Counted from the first letter of the stretch, positions 16,676 through 24,970 are shown. The stretch is 64,000 bases of DNA from CAYWWM01 sp965198025 (GCA_965198025.1 OZ240237.1:2046001-2110000), one strand, 5' to 3'. Made by a program: numbers and translations. Notes: generated by a model not told the origin, from the sequence alone.

Positions 16676-16927
16676 CTAACTCCTGTTTAGGCTGACTTGG
16701 ATAACACCGTTACTGGTTTTCGTGTTATTTATGCTACAAGACACTCCACGGAGGTAGTGGTGATCTGAGTACAGGGCTTCCGCCATCACGGCAAGAAACG
16801 CCTCAAGCATGGGCTCCCCTTCGAAGCCCGTTGGATGGCTCGCGGCGCAGCAAAGGTATCGATGCCCTTTTGAGGGCAGACAGATATCGGCCAAACGGCT
16901 CACCGTCGCCATACATGGCGTGATCAT
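16676..16927 (-). CDS. Possible small ORF upstream of the DUF2971 gene
   Basis: 83 codons ending 7 bp before the DUF2971 start, so the DUF2971 Shine-Dalgarno lies in its last codons, as in a coupled operon. The sequence (F-E-G-E-P-M-L-E-A-F-L-A-V-M-A-E-A-L-Y) reads like a plausible helical protein but I recognise no family. It could equally be a chance frame in an otherwise gene-free stretch. Confidence 0.3.
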   Translation of the reverse strand: MITPCMATVSRLADICLPSKGHRYLCCAASHPTGFEGEPMLEAFLAVMAEALYSDHHYLRGVSCSINNTKTSNGVIQVSLNRS

Positions 16928-16946
16928 TCACGGTCATCTGACCCGA

Positions 16947-17135
16947 CCGATCTTTTGTACCAGTTCTTGTGAGAGAGTTTACATCACAGCTTGGGGCTGT
17001 GAAACTGGTTTTGAGGGAAGAAATGGCTTACAGACCCCCGGCGCCGGGGATTAAATCATCCCTCCCACGAACGCCTGCTTCGGCGGACGTGACGAAACGG
17101 CATATCGATGTCGTTTCGGTGACGAGGGATCTGCT
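16947..17135 (+). repeat. Long direct repeat A, right copy
   Basis: Partner of 13458-13647, same orientation, about 95% identical. It ends with the CGAAACGGC/GTCGTTTCG hairpin and GAGGGATCTGCT, 66 bp before murA. Recombination between the copies would delete the whole island and leave one repeat next to the intact murA. Confidence 0.85.
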
Positions 17136-17201
17136 TGTTCACTCTCCCCTGCTCCCGAGTCCCGAATCTCAACCGATTTCCGTTGTATCCTGGAATAGAC
17201 C

Positions 17202-18491
17202 ATGGACCGATTCGTGATTCGCGGCGGAGTCCCGTTGCACGGGACCGTTCAGATCAGCGGGGCGAAGAACGCCGCGCTGCCCTGCCTCGCTGCCTGCCTG
17301 CTTACCGGTGATCCGGTCACGCTCGACAATCTCCCCGCCGTTCGCGACATCCGGACGACCATCCACCTGCTGCGCACGCTGGGAGTCAGCGTGGAAGAAG
17401 AAGGCCCGCAGCCGGGCTCGGTTCCGCCGCCCGTGCGCCGCTGCCTGCGGGTGCAGGCACGCAAGCTGTCCAGCACCGAAGCGCCGTGGGAGCTCGTGCG
17501 CACGATGCGCGCGTCAACCCTGATCCTCGGCCCGCTTGCGGCGCGCTGCGGCGAAGCCTGCGTCTCGATGCCCGGCGGCTGCGCCATCGGAGCACGGCCG
17601 ATTGACCTGCACATCAAAGGCCTGCAAAGGCTCGGCGCCGAAATCTCGACCCGGCACGGAATGGTCATTGTCCGAGCCGCGCGCCTGCGCGGAGCACGCA
17701 TCTACTTCGATCGCATCACCGTGACCGGAACCGAAGACCTGATGATGGCCGCCGCGCTCGCCGACGGCGAGACCGTACTCGAGAACGCCGCCCGCGAGCC
17801 CGAGGTCGCTGACCTTGCCGATCTGCTTTCGAAAATGGGCGCGCGCATTGAAGGCGCCGGAACACCCACGATCCACATCCAGGGAGTCCCTCGCTTGCAT
17901 GGCGCGGCGCACGCCATCATCCCCGACCGCATCGAGGCCGGAACGTTTGTCGTAGCTGCTGGCATCACCGGAGGCGATCTGACCATCGGCGGCTGCCGCC
18001 CGGATCACCTGCAAGCAGTCATCGCGAAGTGCCGCGAAGTCGGCCTGCTCATCGAAACACCCGCGCCGTCGAGCCTGCGCGTCCGTACGGACGGACCCCT
18101 CCGCGCCGCCAGCATGAACACGGAGGAATATCCCGGCTTCGCCACCGACATGCAGGCGCAATACATGGCGCTCGTCACGCAGGCCGAAGGAACTTCCGTC
18201 ATTACCGAAACCATCTTCGAGAACCGCTTTATGCATGCGCTCGAACTGGTGCGGCTCGGCGCCAACATCCGCGTCGAAGGCAACCGCGCGGTCGTCCAGG
18301 GTCCGACACCCCTGAGCGGTGCCGGCATGACGGCGAGCGACCTGCGTGCCAGCGCTTCTCTGGTCCTGACGGGCCTGGCTGCCCGGGGCGAGACTTTCGT
18401 GGACCGTGTTTATCATATTGACCGCGGCTACGAGCGGATCGAGGAAAAACTGAGCGCCCTCGGGGCCGATATCCGCCGTCTTCCGGCGTAA
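17202..18491 (+). CDS. murA: UDP-N-acetylglucosamine 1-carboxyvinyltransferase
   Basis: 429 residues, full length. Lys22-Asn23 (SGAKNAALP) and the catalytic-loop cysteine C127 in M-P-G-G-C-A-I-G-A-R-P are present, so the fosfomycin-sensitive Cys form is predicted. It transfers enolpyruvate from PEP to UDP-GlcNAc, the first committed step of peptidoglycan synthesis. It lies apart from the dcw cluster, immediately downstream of an island that carries a second copy of its first 113 bp. The gene itself is intact. Confidence 0.95.
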   Translation: MDRFVIRGGVPLHGTVQISGAKNAALPCLAACLLTGDPVTLDNLPAVRDIRTTIHLLRTLGVSVEEEGPQPGSVPPPVRRCLRVQARKLSSTEAPWELVRTMRASTLILGPLAARCGEACVSMPGGCAIGARPIDLHIKGLQRLGAEISTRHGMVIVRAARLRGARIYFDRITVTGTEDLMMAAALADGETVLENAAREPEVADLADLLSKMGARIEGAGTPTIHIQGVPRLHGAAHAIIPDRIEAGTFVVAAGITGGDLTIGGCRPDHLQAVIAKCREVGLLIETPAPSSLRVRTDGPLRAASMNTEEYPGFATDMQAQYMALVTQAEGTSVITETIFENRFMHALELVRLGANIRVEGNRAVVQGPTPLSGAGMTASDLRASASLVLTGLAARGETFVDRVYHIDRGYERIEEKLSALGADIRRLPA

Positions 18492-18550
18492 ATCCGTCTT
18501 GCGAGAGAACCGAAAGAACCGATCCTACCGCAAGAACCGAATTCTTTCTT

Positions 18551-19651
18551 ATGGACCCGAGTCAGCTGATTCCCGCCCGCTCGATCCTGGAGACTGCCGT
18601 CGCCAACCGGGCCTTTCCCGGAGCTGTCCTGGCTGTCGGCTGCCAAGGGGAAACTGCAATTGTTTCAACAGGATGCCTGACCTACGAAGACGGCTCTACC
18701 GCCGTCACTGAGGACACCATCTATGACCTGGCATCGCTGACCAAGGTGGTCGCGACGACGACCGCTGCGATGATCCTGCATGGGCGCGGCGCGCTGGAAC
18801 TGGACCGCCCCGTCGCGTTCTATCTTACTGATTTTACTGAACCTAACGGCACAACTCCTGACCCGTTGCGGGCCGCCCGTGCGGACGTCACAGTGCGGGA
18901 TCTGCTGGCTCACACATCGGGACTGCCGGCCTATGAGCGGTTCTTCTTGCGGGCGCGCCGGAAGTCTCACGTTCTCTCGGAAGCGCTCGCTCTGCCGCTA
19001 GAGGCAAGTCCTGGAGAAAGAACTCTTTACAGCGACGTTGGCTTCATCTTGTTAGGCACAATCATCGAGCAGGTGTCCATGAAGAGCCTGGATGCGTTTT
19101 ACGAGGCCGAAATCACCGCTCCGCTCGAAATGCATGACACCCTCTTCAACCCTTCCCCGGCGCTTTGGGACAGAATCGCCCCCACCGAAGAGGACGTGGA
19201 ATTTCGTAAGCGGCTGATTCGCGGCGAAGTACACGACGAAAACGCCTGGGTCATGGGAGGTGTGGCAGGGCACGCCGGGCTATTCGGCACCGCAGCCGAC
19301 CTCGCTCGCTTCTGCTCAATGATGCTGGCGGGCGGCAAAGCAGGCGAGAAACAGATTCTGAAGCCCGAAACCATCCGTGACTTTACGAAACCCTGGCCAG
19401 CGGCTGAAGGCGCGGCGCGGGGTCTCGGCTGGGACAAGCCCAACCAACCGGCTTCCTGCGGCTGCTACTTCTCCGCTTCCTCCTACGGCCACCTCGGCTT
19501 TACCGGGACTTCCATCTGGGTTGACCCGGAAGAAGAGTTGTTCGTGATCCTGCTCACCAACCGCGTGCATCCCTCACGCACGAATGACGCAATCCGATCG
19601 ATCCGCCCTGCCTTGCACGATGCAATAGTAAAGGGATTGTCCTGGATGTAG
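18551..19651 (+). CDS. Serine hydrolase, beta-lactamase class C / penicillin-binding-protein-like
   Basis: 366 residues. The active-site S-L-T-K (62-65) sits in Y-D-L-A-S-L-T-K-V-V-A-T, the family's SxxK helix; Y-S-D-V-G-F is the YxN-like motif, and H-L-G-F-T-G-T-S near residue 315 is the HxG-like C-terminal motif. No signal peptide is evident, so the protein may be cytoplasmic or use an unrecognised start. Substrates of this family range from peptidoglycan peptides to esters. It follows murA by 59 bp on the same strand and may share its transcript. Confidence 0.82.
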   Translation: MDPSQLIPARSILETAVANRAFPGAVLAVGCQGETAIVSTGCLTYEDGSTAVTEDTIYDLASLTKVVATTTAAMILHGRGALELDRPVAFYLTDFTEPNGTTPDPLRAARADVTVRDLLAHTSGLPAYERFFLRARRKSHVLSEALALPLEASPGERTLYSDVGFILLGTIIEQVSMKSLDAFYEAEITAPLEMHDTLFNPSPALWDRIAPTEEDVEFRKRLIRGEVHDENAWVMGGVAGHAGLFGTAADLARFCSMMLAGGKAGEKQILKPETIRDFTKPWPAAEGAARGLGWDKPNQPASCGCYFSASSYGHLGFTGTSIWVDPEEELFVILLTNRVHPSRTNDAIRSIRPALHDAIVKGLSWM

Positions 19652-19698
19652 CTGCCCCTGGTGCAGCGGAAGTTGCAACAGGCGGAGGGAGAAAGGGC

Positions 19699-20103
19699 CT
19701 ATCCTTTGGCGCGCTTCTTTTTCTTTTCGGGCGCTTTCTCCTTGAGCTCGCTCCCGACCAGCTCGACCAGGGCCATTTCGGCGCCGTCGCCAACGCGCCA
19801 GCCCCGATGTGTGAGACGAACATAGCCGCCGTCGCGGCCCATAAAGCGCGTGGAGAGCGTTCCGAAGACTTTCGTGATCGCGGCCGGGGTCTGGAGAAAC
19901 GCTGCCGCCTGGCGGCGGGCATGGAGCGTCTCTGCTTTTCCGAGAGTAATCATCTTCTCGGCCAGCGGGCGCAGGGCTTTCGCTTTGGCAACAGTAGTCA
20001 CCATTCGTTCCTGTTCGATGAGGGATGTGACCAGATTCCGGAGTAGGGCACGCCGGTGGCTTGTGTTCCGGCCCAGCTTCCATCCGGCGTTCAAGTGTCT
20101 CAT
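19699..20103 (-). CDS. rplQ: 50S ribosomal protein L17
   Basis: 134 residues with the L17 core M-R-H-L-N-A-G-W-K-L-G-R-N-T-S-H-R-R-A-L and a lysine-rich C-terminal tail (about 120-134). It closes the alpha operon behind rpoA, 48 bp downstream, as in most bacteria, and faces the serine hydrolase convergently. Confidence 0.96.
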   Translation of the reverse strand: MRHLNAGWKLGRNTSHRRALLRNLVTSLIEQERMVTTVAKAKALRPLAEKMITLGKAETLHARRQAAAFLQTPAAITKVFGTLSTRFMGRDGGYVRLTHRGWRVGDGAEMALVELVGSELKEKAPEKKKKRAKG

Positions 20104-20151
20104 CGGTCTTTAATCCTTCCTCTGTGTTCCCGCACGGGCGGGGGCAGAGCA

Positions 20152-21150
20152 CTAATTATCTCGGGCGTGAGCGGCTGGAAGGAGATTGCCCCGCTCATCG
20201 AACCGCATTCCCAGCGAAAGACCCATCGAAGAGAGTATCTCTTTGATTTCGTTCAGAGACTTGCGCCCAAAATTCTTGGTCCGGAGCATCTCTTGCTCGG
20301 ATTTCTGTACCAACTCCGCGATCGTCTGAATATTGGCGTTCTTCAGGCAGTTGTAAGAGCGAACTGAAAGCTCCAACTCTTCGACCGAACGGTTCAGGTT
20401 CTCATTCCGAATCTCAATCGCCTGCTCGGGCACTTCATCGAGCGAGGGAACCGGCTCCTCGAAGTTGATAAAGATGGCCATGTGGTCCTTGAGCAGTTTC
20501 CCCGCGAGACCCACTGAGTCCTGGGGAGAAATGGAGCCGTTGGTCCAAACTTTCAGAGTCATCTTGTCGTAGTCGGTTACCTGGCCCAGGCGTGCGGCTT
20601 CTACGATGTAGTTCACCTTGAGCACCGGAGAATGGACCGAGTCAATCGGGATATAGCCGATGGCGAGGTCCTCATCGAAATTCCTGTCCGCGCTAACGTA
20701 GCCGCGCCCATGCTTCAACCGCATCTCCATCTGGAGGCTTCCACCACTGCTGATCGTGGCGAGGTGCACGTTCGGGTCGAGGACTTCGACGTTGCCGTCG
20801 GTCTGGATTTGCGAGGAATTCACCGTGCCAGTCCTGTCGACTGCGAGGGACACCGTCCGCGGGCCTTCCCCGTGCATCCGGAACGGGACCTGCTTCAGGT
20901 TGAGAATGATGTCGGTAGCGTCCTCCACCACACCGGGAATCGATGAGAACTCGTGCAGGACGCCTTCGATTTTGACGGCTGTAATCGCGGCTCCTTCGAT
21001 GGACGAGAGCAGAATTCGCCGCAGCGCGTTACCGATCGTGGTCCCAAAGCCTCGCTCAAACGGCTGTGCGGAAAACTCTCCATAGCCAGCAGTCAAGGAC
21101 TCCAGGTTGCAGGCGAGACGCTTCGGCTTTTGAAAACCCCTCCATAACAT
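20152..21150 (-). CDS. rpoA: RNA polymerase alpha subunit
   Basis: 332 residues. The N-terminal dimerisation domain is marked by F-G-T-T-I-G-N-A-L-R-R-I-L-L-S-S (about 35-50), and the C-terminal domain (about 250-320) by ELELSVRSYNCLKNANI and the helix-hairpin-helix R-K-S-L-N-E-I-K-E-I-L. It nucleates assembly of RNA polymerase and contacts UP elements and activators. It lies between rpsD and rplQ, the standard alpha operon order. Confidence 0.97.
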   Translation of the reverse strand: MLWRGFQKPKRLACNLESLTAGYGEFSAQPFERGFGTTIGNALRRILLSSIEGAAITAVKIEGVLHEFSSIPGVVEDATDIILNLKQVPFRMHGEGPRTVSLAVDRTGTVNSSQIQTDGNVEVLDPNVHLATISSGGSLQMEMRLKHGRGYVSADRNFDEDLAIGYIPIDSVHSPVLKVNYIVEAARLGQVTDYDKMTLKVWTNGSISPQDSVGLAGKLLKDHMAIFINFEEPVPSLDEVPEQAIEIRNENLNRSVEELELSVRSYNCLKNANIQTIAELVQKSEQEMLRTKNFGRKSLNEIKEILSSMGLSLGMRFDERGNLLPAAHARDN

Positions 21151-21200
21151 TCCTTCTGATTCCTCCCCCCATCCGGTGGCGGACCGTCTGCCCCGAATTC

Positions 21201-21830
21201 CTACTTCGAATACAATTCGACGACCAGTTGCTCCTGAATCGGCAGGGAAATCTCCTGCCGCTGGGGACTGGATATGATTTTCGCACGCAGGTTATCCAGA
21301 TCTGCCTCAATCCACGTGGGCACTGTCTGATGACTGGTGGCCTGGCGGTTAGCTAGCAGCACCGGCATCTCGCGGCTGCCTGTGCGGACCTCTACGATGT
21401 CTCCCGGCTTGGCGAGAAAGGATGGAATGTTCACCTTGCGGCCGTTGACCTGAAAGTGGCCGTGGCGAACAAACTGCCGTGCCTGCGGCCGGGAAGCCGC
21501 TAGGCCCATGCGGTAGACCACGTTGTCCAACCGTCGCTCGAGGAACTGTAGCAAGAGCTGGCCCGTAACACCCTTTCGCACAGCCGCCTTCTCAAAATAG
21601 CGACGAAACTGGCTTTCGAGAATGCCGTAGACGCGGCGCAGTTTCTGCTTTTCGCGAAGCTGCAGTCCGTAGCCCAGCATGCGGGGACGGCGCTCCTTGC
21701 CATGCTGTCCGGGAGGGAAATTACGGCGCTCGATGGCGCACTTATCCGTCTGGCAGCGTTCCCCTTTGAGAAACAGCTTCATACCCTCCCGGCGGCACAA
21801 CCGGCAAACGGGATCTTTGTAACGAGCCAA
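21201..21830 (-). CDS. rpsD: 30S ribosomal protein S4 (zinc-binding form)
   Basis: 209 residues. Four cysteines in the first 31 residues (C9-x2-C12 and C26-x4-C31) form the zinc site of the C+ type of S4; an S4 RNA-binding domain follows (RRLDNVVYRMGLAASRPQARQFVRHGH). It starts with TTG at 21830. In many bacteria S4 controls its own operon translationally. Confidence 0.96.
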   Translation of the reverse strand: MARYKDPVCRLCRREGMKLFLKGERCQTDKCAIERRNFPPGQHGKERRPRMLGYGLQLREKQKLRRVYGILESQFRRYFEKAAVRKGVTGQLLLQFLERRLDNVVYRMGLAASRPQARQFVRHGHFQVNGRKVNIPSFLAKPGDIVEVRTGSREMPVLLANRQATSHQTVPTWIEADLDNLRAKIISSPQRQEISLPIQEQLVVELYSK

Positions 21831-21889
21831 TCTTCCTCCTTCGGTTCAGGCGCCCCTCGGCACCGCGAGTGGTCATCTGGCGCAAGTCC

Positions 21890-22297
21890 TTAGACGCGCC
21901 TCCGCTTGGGCGGGCGGCAGCCGTTATGAGGAATGGGCGTTACGTCCTTGATGGACTTGACTTCCAGTCCGCACGCAGCCAGCGCGCGAATGGCCGATTC
22001 CCGCCCGGACCCAGGGCCCTTTACCCGGACGTCGACCGAGCGCATCCCATGATCGCGAGCGCCGTTGGCCGCGTGCTGAGCCGCCTGTTGGGCCGCAAAT
22101 GGCGTGCCTTTCCGTGACCCGCGAAAGCCGAGCGATCCGGCACTCGACCATGACACCACGTTCCCGTTCGAGTCTGAGATCGTGACAATCGTATTGTTGA
22201 ATGTCGCCTGAATGTGCACGAGCCCCATCGGGATGTGCTTTCGCTCTTTCTTCTTGAACGTCTTCTTCTTGCCCGCTTTTCCCTTGTCTTTAGCCAT
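21890..22297 (-). CDS. rpsK: 30S ribosomal protein S11
   Basis: 135 residues. A lysine-rich N-terminal extension (about 1-18) precedes the S11 core (HIQATFNNTIVTISD ... SAGSLGFRGSRKGTPFAAQ). The tail ends N-G-C-R-P-P-K-R-R-R-V as usual. It lies between rpsM and rpsD. Confidence 0.96.
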   Translation of the reverse strand: MAKDKGKAGKKKTFKKKERKHIPMGLVHIQATFNNTIVTISDSNGNVVSWSSAGSLGFRGSRKGTPFAAQQAAQHAANGARDHGMRSVDVRVKGPGSGRESAIRALAACGLEVKSIKDVTPIPHNGCRPPKRRRV

Positions 22298-22363
22298 TCG
22301 ATCTCCACATGACGATCATTCGCCCCACCCACTTCGCGGGACGAATGCCAGCGGTTCCCATTC

Positions 22364-22750
22364 CTAGGTTTTCGCCATCGACTTCTTCTTATTCGCGATC
22401 GTTCCTCTGCGCGGGCCTTTCCGGGTGCGGGCGTTGGTGTGCGACCGCTGCCCACGCACCGGCAGATTCCGGCGGTGGCGACTGCCCCGATAGGAGCCGA
22501 CTTCGATGAGCCGCCGGATGTTCATGGTGATTTCCTTGCGCAGTTCGCCTTCTACTGCGCCTTCTTCTTCCAGAATCTTGCGGATTCGGGTGATCTCGTC
22601 GTCCGTCAAATCCCGGACTTTCTTTTGTGGATCAATTCCCGCCCGATGCAATACCGAATTCGCGCGCGTCCGCCCGATGCCGTAGATGTACGTCAAGGCA
22701 AGCTCCGCGTGCTTCTGTACCGGCAAGTCGACTCCCACAATGCGTGCCAT
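22364..22750 (-). CDS. rpsM: 30S ribosomal protein S13
   Basis: 128 residues: M-A-R-I-V-G-V-D-L-P start, helix-two-turn-helix region (ALTYIYGIGRTRA), and the conserved R-G-Q-R-S-H-T-N-A-R-T-R-K-G-P-R near the basic C-terminus that touches tRNA. First gene of the alpha operon part, after rpmJ. Confidence 0.96.
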   Translation of the reverse strand: MARIVGVDLPVQKHAELALTYIYGIGRTRANSVLHRAGIDPQKKVRDLTDDEITRIRKILEEEGAVEGELRKEITMNIRRLIEVGSYRGSRHRRNLPVRGQRSHTNARTRKGPRRGTIANKKKSMAKT

Positions 22751-22759
22751 CCGTCCTCC

Positions 22760-22873
22760 TCACCCCTGACGCTGCTTGTGTTTCCTGTTGACGCAAATCA
22801 CCCGCACCATGCCGCGGCGGTGGATAACCTTGCACTTAGCGCAAATTTTCCGCACCGACGCCCGTACTTTCAT
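22760..22873 (-). CDS. rpmJ: 50S ribosomal protein L36 (zinc-binding form)
   Basis: 37 residues: M-K-V-R-A-S-V-R-K-I-C-A-K-C-K at the N-terminus and C-V-N-R-K-H-K-Q-R-Q-G at the end. C11, C14, C27 and H32 form the zinc site of the C+ type. It lies 29 bp after map, with no infA in between, and 9 bp before rpsM. Confidence 0.95.
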   Translation of the reverse strand: MKVRASVRKICAKCKVIHRRGMVRVICVNRKHKQRQG

Positions 22874-22902
22874 GCTACATCCTTCCCGGCTCAACGCCGC
22901 GC

Positions 22903-23652
22903 CTACGGTCGAGTCAAGACCCAGGGGCCGTTGCTGGTAACGACGACACAGTGTTCAAAGTGCGCGGAGTAGCCACCGTCTTCGGTGACGGCGGTCCACT
23001 TATCCTTCCGAATCTTGGCGCCCGGCTTGCCGGTATTCACCATCGGCTCAATCGCCAGGACCATGCCTTCTTTGAGCGAAGGGCCATGCCCCGCAGTGCC
23101 GTAATTGGGGACCTTCGGGTCCTCGTGTAGCTGCGTTCCGATGCCGTGTCCGACAAAGTCGCGGACTACGGAATATCCGTGGGATTCAGCGTGCTTCTGC
23201 ACGGCGGCAGAAATGTCGCCCACGCGGGAGCCGAGCCGCGCCCGGTCAATGGCGAGACGCAATGACTCCTCCGTCACACGGAGCAACTGATCGAGCTCCG
23301 GACGGATCGTCCCCACCGGCACCGTGACCGCCGAATCGCTGTAATATCCTTCAAGCTGCACACCGACGTCAATCTTCAGGATATCGCCCTCTTGCAAGAT
23401 CCGCTTCTTGGAAGGGATGCCGTGGACGATCTCATCGTTGATCGAGGTGCACAGCGCACAGGGAAAATCATACAAACCCTTAAATGCGGGCCGCGCCCCG
23501 CTCTCGGCGATGCGTTCTACCGCAAATTCCTCCAGCTCATACGTTGACACTCCGGGCTTTGCCCGGGCCTTCAATTCTTGCAGCAACTCCCAGACCACCA
23601 GTCCGGCGCGGCGCATCTTATCCAGTTCGAGCGGCGATTTACATACAATCAT
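22903..23652 (-). CDS. map: Methionine aminopeptidase type I
   Basis: 249 residues from the ATG at 23652 (MIVCKSPLELDKM); the frame extends further only inside adk. Metal ligands are visible in order: D in K-I-D-V-G, D in Y-S-D-S-A, H in V-G-H-G-I-G, E in L-A-I-E-P-M and E in H-F-E-H. It removes the N-terminal methionine from nascent proteins. The start overlaps the adk stop (ATGA). Confidence 0.96.
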   Translation of the reverse strand: MIVCKSPLELDKMRRAGLVVWELLQELKARAKPGVSTYELEEFAVERIAESGARPAFKGLYDFPCALCTSINDEIVHGIPSKKRILQEGDILKIDVGVQLEGYYSDSAVTVPVGTIRPELDQLLRVTEESLRLAIDRARLGSRVGDISAAVQKHAESHGYSVVRDFVGHGIGTQLHEDPKVPNYGTAGHGPSLKEGMVLAIEPMVNTGKPGAKIRKDKWTAVTEDGGYSAHFEHCVVVTSNGPWVLTRP

Positions 23653-24320
23653 TGCTGGATCATCCGCATCAGTTCTTCGCAAATCTGCTCGGGCTCGCGT
23701 TCCACATTCACGTCGTGGTAGTTTCCCTGCCCCTGGTAGTACTCGATCAGGGGCGCTGTCTGCGCCTCGTAGGCGGAAAGGCGTTCTCGGATGGCCTCCT
23801 CCCGGTCATCGGGTCGCTGCTGCAGGACGGCACCATCGTCATCACAGATGCTGTCCTTCAAGGGGGGCTGCGAAACGAGATTGTAGCTTCGCTGGCAGAG
23901 CGGACAGATGCGCCGTCCGCCGAGGCGCTTCACAACTTCAGTATAGCTCAGCACTAGGTTCACCACAAGCGGCGCTCCGTAGCCCCCTTCCTGCAAGAAC
24001 TCTTTCAGTATCTCCGCCTGCCGCAGCGTTCGGGGATAGCCGTCCAGAAGAAACCCCAACTCGCAGTCGGGTTGTCCAAGACGCTCCCGAACCATGCCGT
24101 TTACCACCTCGTCGCTCACCAGCTCCCCACGCTCCATGAACGCTTTGGCAGTCCCTCCGAGAGCCGTTCCCCTTTCCACATTCTCGCGGAACATATCACC
24201 CGTCGAGATATGGGGAATCGAAAGACCTCGGGCAATCAGCCGGGCCTGCGTTCCCTTCCCGGCTCCGGGAGGGCCCAGAAAGACCAGCGCCTTCGCAGAG
24301 CGACGCTCCTTCTGGCTCAT
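23649..24320 (-). CDS. adk: Adenylate kinase
   Basis: 223 residues. P-loop G-P-P-G-A-G-K-G-T (about 17-25), the NMP-binding S-T-G-D-M-F-R region, and a LID domain with four cysteines (CPLC ... further residues), suggesting a zinc LID. It interconverts ATP+AMP and 2 ADP. Its ATG overlaps the stop of rplO by 4 bp; normally secY sits between these genes. It also overlaps map downstream. Confidence 0.95.
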   Translation of the reverse strand: MSQKERRSAKALVFLGPPGAGKGTQARLIARGLSIPHISTGDMFRENVERGTALGGTAKAFMERGELVSDEVVNGMVRERLGQPDCELGFLLDGYPRTLRQAEILKEFLQEGGYGAPLVVNLVLSYTEVVKRLGGRRICPLCQRSYNLVSQPPLKDSICDDDGAVLQQRPDDREEAIRERLSAYEAQTAPLIEYYQGQGNYHDVNVEREPEQICEELMRMIQQ

Positions 24321-24769
24321 CCCGAACCAATGACCTCCGCGTTTCCGCCGGCTCGGACGATCTTCTCCCGGGCGGATTGGCTGAACTGATGGGCCGAGAC
24401 GGTAATCGGAGCCATCAGTTCCCCATCGCCCAGGACCTTCAGTCCGTCATAGAGTTTCCGAATCAGCCCACGCTCAAGCAACAACTCCGGCGAAACGGCG
24501 GATTCGCCCAACTCGGCAATCTGCTTCACGCTCACAATGGCGTAGCGCTTCCGAAACATGTTGTGGAATCCACGCTTGGGAACTCGGCGCTGCAAGGGCA
24601 TCTGGCCGCCTTCAAACCCGGGTCGAGTTCGCGTGCCGGAGCGCGAGCCCTGCCCATTGTGACCGCGGGACGACGTCTTTCCATGTCCGCTTCCCATCCC
24701 GCGGCCTACCCGCTTGCGAGTGTGCCGCTGGCCAGGCGGCGGGTGAAGCGAACTGAGATTCAAAGCCAT
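24317..24769 (-). CDS. rplO: 50S ribosomal protein L15
   Basis: 150 residues. Glycine/arginine-rich N-terminal arm (KRVGRGMGSGHGKTSSRGHNGQGSRSG region, about 19-45) and the C-terminal globular part ending ISAREKIVRAGGNAEVI-type. Its stop overlaps the adk ATG; no secY follows. Confidence 0.96.
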   Translation of the reverse strand: MALNLSSLHPPPGQRHTRKRVGRGMGSGHGKTSSRGHNGQGSRSGTRTRPGFEGGQMPLQRRVPKRGFHNMFRKRYAIVSVKQIAELGESAVSPELLLERGLIRKLYDGLKVLGDGELMAPITVSAHQFSQSAREKIVRAGGNAEVIGSG

Positions 24770-24781
24770 GATCCTAAACTC

Positions 24782-24970
24782 CTACTCCACGACCGTAACC
24801 AGATGAGAAACCTTGGCGATCATGCCACGGATCGAGGGCGTATCCGGACGGACGATTTCCTGCTGCAGCCGACGGAACCCCAGTCCGGCAATCACTTTCT
24901 TCTGTTTCTCCGGACAGGCTATGGTGCTGTGAATCCACCGAATTCGAATTGTGTCCGGCTTCTTAGCCAT
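24782..24970 (-). CDS. rpmD: 50S ribosomal protein L30
   Basis: 62 residues with the L30 pattern I-R-I-R-W-I-H-S-T-I-A-C-P-E-K-Q-K-K-V-I-A-G-L-G. Between rpsE and rplO as usual in the spc operon. Confidence 0.95.
   Translation of the reverse strand: MAKKPDTIRIRWIHSTIACPEKQKKVIAGLGFRRLQQEIVRPDTPSIRGMIAKVSHLVTVVE

Larger units (their letters stand above)
16669..17201. other. Intergenic stretch between the DUF2971 gene and murA
   Basis: Apart from the doubtful small ORF, it holds the right 190-bp direct repeat (16947-17135) and 66 bp of sequence leading to the murA ATG. That 66-bp leader is not present in front of the duplicated murA fragment, except for the last three bases. The murA promoter should lie here or inside the repeat. 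Confidence 0.5.
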
